Positions 1-12,100 of a DNA stretch of 44,348 nt are shown here, one piece after another. The DNA comes from Saccoglossus kowalevskii. Taxonomy: Eukaryota; Hemichordata; Enteropneusta; Harrimaniidae. The position numbers were made by a program, and so were the translations under genes. The DNA lies in contig NW_003151793.1 in assembly GCF_000003605.2 (NCBI RefSeq), positions 115,992-160,339 on the forward strand, read 5' to 3'. The notes beneath the pieces are model-generated. The model had not been told where the DNA came from, did no database searches, and saw only the letters and a program-made list of their open reading frames with translations. Positions within the stretch are counted from its first letter, which is position 1, and each line of letters starts with the position of its first letter.

Positions 1-119
1 ACGTAGGGAACATAGACGCAGTACAGAGAGCAGACACAATACATAGGGAACATAGACGCAGCACAGAGAGCAGACACAATATGTAGGGAGCATAGACGCA
101 GTACTGAGTAGAACACAAG
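1..119. repeat. 40-bp tandem repeat, three copies at window edge
   Basis: Three near-identical copies start at about positions 5, 45 and 85, each built around 'agggaacatagacgcag' and 'gagagcagacacaat'. The third copy decays near position 119. The array probably continues to the left of the window, so copy number is unknown. Confidence 0.85.
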
Positions 120-1064
120 GTCAATTAAGTCTTTGGCAGCCAAATTGTGTGTGATAGAAAAACAAAATACTTTTTGGACTGTTTTACTGGAAACATTTAG
201 TATGACTAATATATCGAAGTAATTGGTAAACTATCATACACATCCTAGGAGGCGTTATTATAATAATGAGGTGGAAATAAAAATAACAGTTTATAGAAAA
301 GATTTATTAATGCTAAAATGAAATTTCAAAATTAACATATTCAGATAGAAGATATATTTACCAGGACTCTGTAGGATTCATAACTCATCTGTTTTTATAT
401 ATTTGTCCTTGAATTGTTTATTTGTGGAATTACGATGAAATGATTGGACCTTCTTCTAATTTTGATTATATATATATCATGTATCCAACATTAGACATTG
501 ACAAATCTGCATGACCATATTAAACGTCTTTGATGCGATAAGTGTACAGAAATAAATAATATATACAATACTTAAAGCATCACAACTCCTATCCATTTTT
601 GCTTGGTGCCCATTTTTCAATGAATTTGAATTCAGGCTTAAATTCTAAAAGAAATACATTTGCATAAAATTGAGATTATAGCAAAAACCGTGTATCATTC
701 CAAGCGCGAAGCTATAAATATGTGTCATACAGAAGATTAATTAAAGTGTCATTTACAATAAACTACTAATGAAATACTGCAGAGAGTGGTTTTAATTCGT
801 ACGATATCACTAGAAAGTATATTTGTATTTGATAACAAAATGACCTCCAAGGGGGTTTCCAGCTTTACACCGTGTTTCGTGACAATTTTGCACAACATAG
901 ACAAATAATAGTCTTTCTTCAAGTTGTGGGGTGGTTTTTTTGATACGGTAGGTATGGTATAGTAGATTATAGTATCGATTTGTATGCTAGTGATATACCC
1001 CACCCCCTAGTGGGGTAAATGTTCATTAAAAATTGTATTACTAATACATGACCCAATCTGTGAG
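120..1064. other. A+T-rich intergenic stretch, no gene seen
   Basis: This lies downstream (3') of the sulfotransferase gene. Only short chance reading frames are present. The 3' UTR of that gene must lie here, but I could not pick a convincing polyadenylation signal. Confidence 0.5.
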
Positions 1065-2099
1065 TTATTTTATTCCAAGATCATTTTTCATTTTGGTCAT
1101 TTTTTCTTTCACAAATTCATAGAATTCGTATTCTAGCGCCAAACGTCCTTTCATCTTCGTAAGTGCCTGTTCTGATGGCGGTTGTCCTGGAAACGATTTG
1201 AAGTGATCCACAACACCAGAACTTATAATAGATTTGTGAACCCTTGGTGCTCCGTGAAAAAATTGTGGGAGAAGGACTTCCAAAACTTGAAATGTTGTAT
1301 TCAGTTCTTCCAACACGCCAACAAACTTGAAATTTTCTTCCACATTTTTCTTGGCTGTCTCAAGAGCCCATTTGTTGGGAACACGGCATCCTGCACTTTG
1401 TCCACAGAAATACGGGATGACGCGGAATACATTCTTTAGGCTACATTCAGGTTGGTTTTTCAACACACAGTCATCGAAACTGGGTTTCCCGGCTGTGGGC
1501 TGCGAGGCGTTCGGCCTGGTTCCTACGTCACCGTAACGTTTATAGTAATAGAGCGATATGATCCGCCTAAGAGGGTCGCGAACGAGGCTAATCCAAAATG
1601 GCTGCTTGGAGCCGTATCTTGGGAAGTGTATATAGTGGACAGATTGGTCATAAATAAACGGTGTCTTCACTGCGTTAACGGTATGTACCAACGCTTTCTG
1701 CTCTCCCAATCCCATGTATTTCATTGCCCAGGCATCTCTAGTTTGTACTGTGTAATTATATTTTTTAGACAGCTTCTCTGCTATTGTTAAAAGTGTTCGA
1801 CTACCTGTTCTTTCAATGCGATTGAATATGACACTTCTCTCCGACCATGTGAGATTGGAGAAACTTACAACTGGCTTGAGATCCTCGTAAGAAGCTTCCC
1901 TCAAGGCAAGGGAAACTTGTGAATTTGCACTTCCTCCAGTAACTATCAGGGAGAGGTTTGCAATGGTGAAATATAACGACACTACAATTACCGAGAGAAC
2001 AGCTACTGTTGAACATCGTTTGTAAAGAAAATAAAGAATAATCCGGCTTTTCAAACTGTGTTGTTGCGTAAACCGCTGGAAACGAAAGTCTACTTTCAT
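1065..2099 (-). CDS. intronless Golgi 2-O-sulfotransferase-like protein (HS2ST/UST family)
   Basis: A single uninterrupted 344-residue frame with its own ATG and stop. The order is a short cytoplasmic tail, a signal anchor at about residues 30-54 and a lumenal sulfotransferase domain (type II Golgi protein). The 5'-phosphosulfate loop that binds PAPS is at 93-103 (NRIERTGSRT). The 3'-phosphate motif is at 170-183 (LVRDPLRRIISLYY), followed by YKRYGD as in heparan sulfate 2-O-sulfotransferase. Further family blocks are IPYFCGQSAGC (228-238) and the C-terminal LEYEFYEFV. N-glycosylation sequons lie at N48, N82, N115, N197 and N267. The family transfers sulfate from PAPS to the 2-hydroxyl of uronic acids in heparan or chondroitin/dermatan sulfate. 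Length is close to HS2ST (about 356 residues). Aligned with my memory of HS2ST, the catalytic His-Gly-His falls on D151-Q152-S153, with histidines nearby at 155 and 158, so the exact acceptor is open. The lack of introns is consistent with an old retrocopy or a lineage expansion. Confidence 0.9.
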   Translation of the reverse strand: MKVDFRFQRFTQQHSLKSRIILYFLYKRCSTVAVLSVIVVSLYFTIANLSLIVTGGSANSQVSLALREASYEDLKPVVSFSNLTWSERSVIFNRIERTGSRTLLTIAEKLSKKYNYTVQTRDAWAMKYMGLGEQKALVHTVNAVKTPFIYDQSVHYIHFPRYGSKQPFWISLVRDPLRRIISLYYYKRYGDVGTRPNASQPTAGKPSFDDCVLKNQPECSLKNVFRVIPYFCGQSAGCRVPNKWALETAKKNVEENFKFVGVLEELNTTFQVLEVLLPQFFHGAPRVHKSIISSGVVDHFKSFPGQPPSEQALTKMKGRLALEYEFYEFVKEKMTKMKNDLGIK

Positions 2100-5000
2100 G
2101 GTAGATCCTTTATTTTTACGATAGTATCGATAATGTAATCTGAAATATAGAAGAAATCAAAATTAACGACTGTATACAAAAAATCACTGATCATAGTTTG
2201 AATTTATTGTATAATAAATTAATAAATAGTTGTAAGAGAGAATTCCTGATCGTCATGAGGCTGCTACTGGTAAATAATGCTAATTGCCATAGAATGAAGA
2301 GCAATCCGTAGATGAAAGGAATATATTCGTTTGTTAGCTTATCGATGTCAAGTTGTAATAATACAACTAATTAATATGCTCAAAAACAAAATAAAATAAT
2401 GATATAATTTATTATTTATCTAATTATCCGGCGTAAAATACACACACCGTTTAGTTTCTACACATGATCTAGACAGGAAATAACATATTTCTTTTCATTA
2501 TAATATGTCATATTTGCGGTTAAATCGCCTATTTGCGTGTCAGCCGATGCAGATTATGTTAGAAGCAATGACCCGAAAACGGGATTTAACGGGTTTTGTC
2601 AACTACAGTACGTATAGATGCATGAATGACAAAAAATATCAGAGCAAAAACAGTTATTTATGCGAAAAGGAGAGTGGAGGATGAAATGGTCTTAGTTTTT
2701 TTCTTTTTTTCTATCTATTGGGAGATTGTCCGATTATAAAGTATACTAGCATGCAGAGTATAGACGTAAATTGAGGGTAAATTTAGATGTGTAATACTAC
2801 CGCACTGAATAAAACGGGCGATCTGCTACTGCCATGTCACCATTTTTCCATCGCAGATCGTGGCATGAGTCCTACTATAAACCACCATTTTGTTCATGGT
2901 GATTACTTGTCAAACACTCACCCGACTACGCCTGTGTTTAAAGGGTCATGCAACACACGGGTGGCTGGCCTCTGAGACGTTTAATTTGAGCGACACAGTG
3001 CAACGACACGTTAATTTAGTACATGTATGTTATTCTTTGAACACACAAGCCACAACAACTACGGTAACACAGGCAATATTATTGGTATCGATGCGGGTAG
3101 GTATTATCAATAACTAAAAGCATCACGGCTGCGCTGTCGACAGACAGTCTAAAACTAAACGTCCGTTTTGTTCGTTTTAATTTAAATAATTTCAAATAAT
3201 GAAGTAGTACTTACTCACCAACTCCCCTGTTTGCAACTCGTCGCGGGACTAGAATATACTACTACTTTGTACATCTTTGGCACAATAAAAGTAATAACAG
3301 ATACATTTTAAACGGAATAAATTCACACACCATCCACTGACCTCTGTATCGCGTCACTGCCCCTTTGTTTCCATATATGGAAAACACAAGCTGACGCAGA
3401 CGACATATGTTTTGCCGTAATTCCGAAATGTATTCAGCCAACACAATTAACCCTTTTGTGTACTGGGAAGAAAATGCCACATCACTTGGGACATCACTAT
3501 CATTATTATTACATTGTTTTGTAGTAGGTGACAATTTGAATTACCCCTCTCCCGATGAACACACATAGAAAATATATCATTTAAATCAACACGATAGTGC
3601 CAACCAGTGAAAAAGTGGTATTCAAATAAAACATGACGTAGCTATAAGCTCGTGACGTATTACAACAATGGCCGCTAATCGTTGCACCCGACATGTATTG
3701 TAATATACTTTATATTAGCTAGAATTACTTTTTGCTGAAAACACTTTTTCAAGTTGGATGTTTAGTATGAAGTTTGTTTTAACTGATTTGCCATGAGTTG
3801 GATGTAAAATATGGTAAAAGGGGTATATTCGCTGGATTTCATTTTACAGTATGACATATTGCTCCATAAATTTACCGAAATTTCAACAACATCGCCAGAA
3901 CATTACTCTTTCAAGAAACCTCGCATTTGACGTCACAGTTTTTCTTAATTAATTTTTTATTATCAATATGCACCACGACTAAAATAAATCATCACATCAC
4001 AGTTGTGGTCTTTTTTGTTGTGCTTGTCAAAAACGTGTCATAATTTATTTGATTTATGACGTATGAATGACGTTCATAGATTCATTCATGTAATTTATCA
4101 GACTCTAGTTGCTATTTAAACATTCTTTGTGTTTGGCCTTCACTGATTTACAAAGGTCGCAGATGTGACTCGTTTATCGCAGCGTTGGTACAGTGGGAGG
4201 AAACAATAAGCATGGGACGGAAATCCGCATTGCAGCTGACATGGATTGCACGAGAGTACGGCGTGATAGAGACGCCTAGATGTGATTCCTGTGCGTGATC
4301 AAAGAGTCGTAACACCAGGACGGTACACACTCCGACTACCCTCCCGTTCTAGTTCGCGAGTAATCTCCCGTATTTAAACTGTGTTTGTTTAGATATGCAA
4401 GATGTGCTTCAAATATTGTCAATGTTAACAATGAGTTTATTTGTTGTTACACTTTTAATATATCAATCAATCAATCTGAAGCGAAATACACGTGTCAACT
4501 TAATTGTGACCCTAATATAAGCTTTATGATCAAAAGCCACAAATGATAGATGCGCCCCAAAATAAATGTGAAAACGTTGTTGGTTGTTTTTTCTGTAATT
4601 GTAATATAGGAGTGTTGACACAACTACTACTATTGTGTTTGTCCACAAACTTGATGTCCATTGACACCTGGGCGGAATTACGTGTGCTGCGATCAACCGA
4701 AAGGCTTAATTGTCATTAAAGCTGTCTAAAATGTCTATAATGTTGATTATTGAACTCAACATGTGGTGGTTGTCTGGCGCCATTCAAATTATTTTATATT
4801 GGTTGTCATATTCATAAAATTCAATGTCTAAGTTAAAAATTGGTATATGTATTAGATTTAGACCTATAATCAAATTGTCAATTCGCACAAAGTTTCAGAA
4901 TTAATTATTAGGATACAGACCTGAGGGGACTTGAATCCCATTTGTTGCAAAATCATTCTGATGTTTCTTTTCTTCCGCCGTATTTTTCGTGATCTTGTAT

Positions 5001-7360
5001 AATAGAACCATTGAACAGTGTGCTTTAAATTGTTTAAGATGGCAAGAAATTACATAACATGGTGCGATTAACTTTTAAAAACGTGTTTGGTCGTGTGGTT
5101 TGGTGGCCATTTGCAACGTGTTGTAGCATCATTAGCATATGCACTATTAATACCACTAATAAAAAGTTTATCATGATTGTTTGCATTGTAAAAAAATCCC
5201 CAAAAATGACATAACACGCTTTAAAATAGTCTTCTTCAGAACCACTAATCATACAATACATATACTTGTACCGAGTACATTCAAGTTTGACAACTTGTTG
5301 GCAATTGGTCACGTGGTTCAGCGGCCATTTCGGATTTAAAAACTTTATTTATCATGCGGTGTCTCAGCGATGCGAATCTGTTGTTGTTGTTTCCACTGTC
5401 ACGAAATCACACAATCAACTTTATTTTTCTTTGCCTAATTACCTCCATCGAACAAATTAATGGAACTCCAAATCCAATATTGCCAGCTAATTTGCTATCC
5501 ATTCAGCTGACCATTAGGATGCGGAATACAACTTTGGGTTACAGCGTTATAAAGGATGCATATGTATTTACTGCGAATGAAACTCATTAATTACTAATTA
5601 ATTACTCTGTTAATTCTTTTACTTCATGCCTGAAATTTTATTTTTTTCTGTATTTGATTTAAAAAAAGAATTTTGTGCAATACATGACGTGATTTAGAGA
5701 CAATTAGTAAGATAAGATAGTTTATAGTCACAATTTATTTCTTACATGGCCTGTGATTGTACATGTGTGTAGCGGGTTTTATTATGCAAAACCGTTTATT
5801 GTTTCTCTACATACAACAAGTTACATAACACACTTATGTAACAATGTTCACACCAGACTAAATGTAAATTTAAACAACAGCCGGTATTGAGTACACTATT
5901 CCAATATTTCACATAGATTGGGTTGAATGTGTGTTACCAACACTGCAATACTCTCATTTGTATAGAACACGAATGAACAGCTGCCATTTTCAAAATATTT
6001 CTTTTAATGATTATTTTTTTAACAATGCTTTAAACCTGATAACAAGCCTTGCACTCTACATACCCATCACCTACCCCAACCCATATCGTGATTCTCTCAT
6101 AGTAATGTCTAATCCTAAATTAGTACACTCGTGATATATGTAAATAAACAAATATCATTCCTGTGGTGAGCCTATTTCAAACGTATTTTACACAAATGCC
6201 CCACTACTTTTTATTAATTAAATAATTACTATTAATTTTTGTAATAGACCTTTTATCTAGAAATTATGGACTCGGAATTACGCTAACCCCCGATTTAGTA
6301 TTATTGCGATGAAAGTAATTATATGACGACTTTGCAGATTTCGGCCTCAATCTATGAACACCAATACATATTTTACATATCTTGCATATCAAGGTTGAAC
6401 AGATCTTTCGAATAAATGTCAAGAAGTCCAAATACGATTTTCTAACAGTAGCTCTGTCGAATCTTTTCTCTATATTTTATCTGGAACTAGTACATTATCT
6501 TGGTTGAAGTCACGTTTACGTGTGTGCGTACATTCCTCATTACACGTAAATATTGAAAGTGTACTCAGTACCGACTGCTGTTTAAATTTACATACTGTTT
6601 GGCGTGAGCATTGCTGCATAAGTGTACCATTTTGGTTTTTTGAATCACGTGGTTTATTGTCAAATGGGATAGAAAACACAAACATCAGATTTAAAGGATT
6701 GAGTGTGTCATTTACAATATATATATGAATTCATCCTCTTAAAAACGGTGTGATAAAGAGACGAATTCGGCATGGTTAACAAATTAGCTGGCAATAACGC
6801 TGATTTGCTGTTCCAACCATTTTTGCGATGTCAGTAATTGCAATAAACTAAATGTTGAGACCTATGCTTCAGGTGCATGATTCGCAAGGCAGGTGTCATT
6901 GATTTTATAGTATTTGCAAATCACGTAATTTGTGCTAGTTGCTCTTTTATTTTGATCATTGATTACATTGGCCTTTTTATGACATTAATTAAAAACTGTT
7001 AAAACAATTGAAAATATGCAAGTTACCTAATGCGAGATATAAACTAGTTTACAAACATGCTAACCATTTAAACCAAGCAATCTGCACTGTTAGTTATGGA
7101 GCAAACAGTTCTTATTGAGTTGGTAATGACGGTCTCGGGCTCGAATCCTGCACAAAAAGATTTACACTTTGTTCTTGTATTTTATCATTGCACGAATGTG
7201 CGCATACTTACGTGTCTAATTCCACAAACATTTAATGTAAAAGTAATGTAAATTAGTCTTAAAGATAAACAGTTTTTGTGTAATATTAATTATATTCATT
7301 TTGTATGTGGGTTTGTTTGATTTTTACAGGGTTGCAATTTTGTTTGAGCATTATTACTTG
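2100..7360. other. gene-poor intergenic region, no supported gene
   Basis: A+T-rich sequence with scattered short frames that show no recognisable domain. Two places look slightly more ordered: 3620-3700, which has CRE-like half sites around 'acaatggccgc', and 4140-4370, which is locally richer in G+C. Neither leads to a gene I can support. A full palindromic CRE lies at 3928-3935. Confidence 0.45.
7130..7165 (+). repeat. possible tRNA-derived SINE trace (B-box-like)
   Basis: The stretch 'ggctcgaatcctgc' resembles the T-arm/B-box of a tRNA gene, but no matching A-box or folded tRNA is visible upstream. At most it is a decayed SINE head. Confidence 0.2.
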
Positions 7361-7895
7361 CTGTTCTTGTGACCCCATTAATTATGCGCATATTCACAAA
7401 TAGTTAAATATTTACTAAATACTGAACATTGTGAGAGAGATTTTGATAAACTATTTTCTGGTCATGTGATCTCATTATTTGCGCACATATTTAATTCCCA
7501 ATGACTCCACTTATTATTAACCGAACATTATGCAGATAAATAAAGAGATTTGGATTTTTGAGAATATTTAAATAAACTGTTGGCTGGTCATGTGACCTAT
7601 TTATTATGCACATACCTAGTCCCAAGAAATTGGTTATAGATACACAAGCACTGCTAATTGAGCATTGTGCATATTTGTGAAGATTTGTACAGTTACTGTT
7701 AACCAGGAGTTGTACTTATGGATGAATAGTTTATAAAAACTATTGTCTGGTCATGTGACCTCATGGTATGTACATGTTTATTCTTTGAGATTATAGATAC
7801 ACATTTAATACTAATTAGGTATTGTGCATATGGAGTGTTTTACATGAACTAATAGATGGTCATGTGACCTCAGTAATTATGCGCATATACAATTT
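7361..7895. repeat. diverged tandem array with GTCATGTGACCTC...ATGCGCATAT core
   Basis: Five related blocks begin near 7365, 7461, 7587, 7750 and 7859. Each has (gg)tcatgtgacct followed after 5-15 bases by attatgcgcatat or a close variant. Spacing is irregular (about 95-165 bases), as in an old tandem repeat with indels. No coding potential. Confidence 0.6.
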
Positions 7896-7899
7896 CCAT

Positions 7900-9110
7900 A
7901 ATTATATTGTGAATATGCCTTCCAACCAATTGGGTTTGTCGATAATCAAATATTAGAATGAAAAGTCGTTTTTATTTCTGCTATAAAAAGTTAATTGGCC
8001 AGAATGAGAGGTCATAGTGTGAAATTGAATAGCCATCAAAAAAGTTGCGACGCGCTGTGTTTTGTGAATTTAAAAAATGCAAATATCTCTTTATGTTGTA
8101 AAATATGCAAATACCTCTGTCGGTCGGCGAAGTGCGTGTGGAGTGCAAGCCGATTCAAGTTGTAAAATTTTCAAGTTCATGCCAAGTACAGATCACAGTC
8201 AAAATTCTGGAGGCTTACTTATCGCTCGTTTGTTTGTCTGGACAAGTTGTGTATACACTTTTGAAACGCACTTGAGAAATTTTCGTTCAGATAACATAAC
8301 ACGCCCTAATTGTGTATCCAAATTTAGTAGCTTATCGGTTCCAGTTGGAAATATTTTCAAGAATTCAATGTGATTTCTGTGTCAAATTTATGTGAATGTT
8401 TATTTAAATTACTGGCATTTACTTTTACAAAGCATAGAGTATAGTTACTATGTGCATGGCATTAATTTGTATTTTTTGTATCAGCGACATATGTCTAGGG
8501 CCCCGGAAATAACGTCAAATTTACGTACACAGGCTATGTTACTTACCATAAGTTCGAATGGGATGTCACATACAGCTAGGAGAAATGAACTCATTCTACA
8601 TTTATATAATAAAAAGATAACATTTATTTGCCTATTTTCTGTTCATACGCATCCTATTTGTCACATAATTTGTAAAGGCAGGGTGTTTATACAAGCCGGA
8701 GTACAATAAAAAAAACATCTGTACAATGAATATCTATGAAGGACTAATTTGCATATTATTTTGCTGATGATGCGATATTGTTGTTCTAGGGATTAACCAT
8801 GCAAATACCATGACCCAAAACTAGCATCAGCTCGGCCATATATTAGCGTTAACGGTTTCCAAAACAGATAGAACATCGGGTAAAGTTTGTATTTAAAGAT
8901 CCAAAGTGTTTCGACGGGAATTATTGAAAAGTAAATATAAACTGCAAGTGGAATATGTGGATCCGCTAAAACCATAGATATACTCGTTTGTATTTCATCC
9001 ATTATTTAATTATGTGATTTGAGGATGCACACGCGAATATACTCTATGGTGATAATGATAAGTTGTTTTTTGTGACCGCGGATTACTTCTCCCCAAATAC
9101 TGGTAAAAGT
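7900..9110. other. intergenic stretch downstream of the - strand LARGE-like gene
   Basis: Several frames of 70-105 codons exist on both strands (for example near 8077-8373 and 8392-8709), but none shows a domain, a signal peptide or supporting splice signals. Some may be old mobile-element sequence. I see no supportable gene. Confidence 0.4.
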
Positions 9111-9116
9111 GTCAAT

Positions 9117-9122
9117 TTTATT
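9117..9122 (-). terminator. polyadenylation signal AATAAA of the - strand LARGE-like gene
   Basis: AATAAA on the minus strand begins about 10 bases after the TGA stop at 9133-9135. This would give a very short 3' UTR. It is the nearest canonical signal. Confidence 0.45.
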
Positions 9123-9132
9123 TGGGTTACTG

Positions 9133-12100
9133 TCATCTGTATTCATCTTCCTCATTTATTAGTTTATTTTCGTTCATGAACTTCTTCAAGAATCTTGCTG
9201 TGAGTTGATACACGCACCTGAAACAAATCGTAATTTTAAAATGATAATTTTTACTTTCAAATTATTTATAATATCGCTTACATACCAGTACACGGTATAT
9301 CTACACTATACTATTACTAAATGAACCTGTACCATGCCCATTTATGCTATTCAGAAGCACCTGAACGAGAAGTTTAAATATATGTATATAACCTTAAATG
9401 TCACATCAATATGTCTGAGAGTCAATTTTCATTCGACCTAGCATTATTGCTCCAACGCCCTGTATGAATCTGTTTGCATAACAACATCTATTTAGACTTA
9501 CCATCTATAATTCCCATCAGCATCCCACATCATTTTACTCGTGCTTGGCCAATGTGGCATATGAATCATGTATGCATTCGGTGAAACGGACAGTTTATAC
9601 CTGAAAAGCAAAAATGATATATATATTAACCAGATTTTTATAGAATTTATTTATTCTCAAATTGTTGATAGGTACACTATAATTTTATAATTTCATGTTT
9701 TGCTGTTTCACTTTTAACAGCAATTACCTATGCAATCGTGTAGTACAAGACTAGTATATGTAATTTGCTTTTTCATGACTATAATCCTTTCGACGTCATA
9801 TACACTGAAGTGAATGGATTGGGCTAGAACATGGTCACGTCCACGGTTTCTCGTGTACAAAAATACGTTGATCACGAATATGGTAGCTTACGAGTGTACA
9901 CAGGAATATGGAAAGAGTTCGTTTTGTCCCTCCTTTGACACAGAAAATAGTGTGTTGCCGTGTTGTGGAGGGATGGGGTGGCGGTTTATATTAGAATAAA
10001 TACAATTTTCACTGTTTAATGATCACATGATACTAACCCGAGAACCTTAAGCATCTGCGTGTAAATTATTTTGTCTCTCCCCATTCCTGAAAACAACAAA
10101 GGGAACTCTGGTAGGCCCTTTTTGCTGAGAACGAGGTATGGCTCATACCCAAGATTAAATGTCACCTGGAAAGAAAACACGACATCGATTAGTTTCATTT
10201 ACATTCATTCACATTAATTCATTCATTCATTCATTCATTAATTCATTCATTCATTAATTCATTCATTCATTCATTCATTCATTCATTAATTAATTAATTA
10301 ATTCATTCATCATCATTCATTCATTCATTCATTCATTCATTCATTCATTCATTCATTCATTCATTCAAGCTACAAATGTATAAGCTAATACTCTCACCGG
10401 ATATGGAACAACCGATGTCATCCATTTCGTGAAATTCGTGGCTTCATGTCCCTTTGAAAAATCCAATGAGCTGCAATATAAAACGTTTTTTTTTATGTAA
10501 CACTGTCAAGCTGTATTACGTAACTGTGGACGAAGAAATCGAACACACACGATGCAAACAGAATACACGGCCTATATTGTTCAATTCTAAAAAGGCAATA
10601 ATTAATGGTTTCAAATAGTCACATCAAAACAAAAATGAAACACATACATTGTTATTACAATTATTTCATTTGAATCAACTGATACTCACTGAAAGAATCT
10701 TAGTTTTCCCTGTGTATATAGTCGTACAAGTTCGTTCTTAGACTTCGGGATATAGGACAGATTAAGATGTTCCGTCTCGAAAGCTGGAACAACAATTGCC
10801 TACATTGAAATAAAATAGAGTATTAATATAAATTCATATTGCTGTAAATACACTAAATTCAAAATTATGTTATTACCTTTTAATTCCATTTCGTTTTAAT
10901 TTACATTTGTTAAGGTATTCGGCGGCATAATTTTGTAAAATCAATCACATGGTATTAAAAAAAAATCACATCACGAATCGCCGATTACGGATACTGTTGT
11001 ATCATGAAATATTATGATACAATACTAAATAATTACTACCATAAATAATGCCGATTGTATTAATAAATACAGCAATAAAAATACGAGCATGTTATAACTA
11101 TATACCTGATTTTCGCCATCTTCTTGTTTTTCCACAATATGGCCGAGTCTTCGTCTAAAGAACATAATATACCATTGTTATTGATTGGTTTATTGATTTG
11201 ATGTTATCGTACTCTATTTTGAATTATTGAACTGTGTTATTTCTTAACAGCTTAACACCCTCATTGATCTGTGGTTTCCAGTCAATCTTTGTCGAGGTGG
11301 TAAATGTAATCTACAGTCTAGGCCCACTTACCGAATGTCTTCATATGCTGTAGATTTATAAAGGAAGTCGATCTCACTCATGTAAATGAATGGCGTCCTG
11401 ACTTCTCCCAATGCAATATTCCTCATATGGTTAAATGGGTACTGTCGCTGTTAAAGAATAATGTATACGGCCATCAACAAAATGTGTAATTTAATTCAAA
11501 CATTTCACTATGTGGAAACAGCGCCCAAAAGGTTGTTCGACTCCATACAATCATACTACATTGGGCGGGACATCCAATAAATTGTACATATAGTAAAAGA
11601 CGTACCAAGTCCCTTTCTTCATATCCGATGTGAATGGCAATATCGTGTCTAGTTCTCATTGCCTTGGACGAGGAGGCAAATCGAAACACTTCGTGAGCCT
11701 GTTGGTCATTTGCATAAACAGCTAAACTTATTGGACCTGGTAATGTATAAATAAAATAGTATATTATGTATGCGTATATTTTTGTATGAGTGTAATATAA
11801 TTCAGTATTTCAAATTACCCAAGGCATTATATGATTAGAGTAAATAACACATATCATGCTCACAGGCCATTTTTCAACTTCAATTTAATATGTAAATTAT
11901 ATATGTGACACAGTTTCCATCTGTAGCTATTCCCTGCCTAATTACAAAACTACGATTCAGTTTTAAAATGCTCGAATGGGCACGTGGCACATGTTGTCAG
12001 TAATTTCTAATCGTTGCTAGTGTGCAGTTATCTGTCCGTGATTAATCGTACGTATAGTTGCGCCGACATGTTTTGAATAACACTGCATTTTACTTTATGT

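Noticed and set aside
1182-1790. Plus-strand frames across the sulfotransferase gene
   Set aside because: Shadows of the intact minus-strand coding sequence.
3262-3534. Minus-strand 90-codon frame as a first exon
   Set aside because: Promoter-like sequence lies upstream, but there is no domain and no convincing donor or second exon.
5034-5312. Minus-strand frame with a signal-peptide-like stretch
   Set aside because: Hydrophobic runs are frequent in A+T-rich sequence. There is no cysteine pattern, no good splice site and no promoter sign.
8077-8709. Two adjacent plus-strand frames of about 100 codons
   Set aside because: No recognisable motif or splice context; may be decayed mobile-element sequence but nothing diagnostic is visible.
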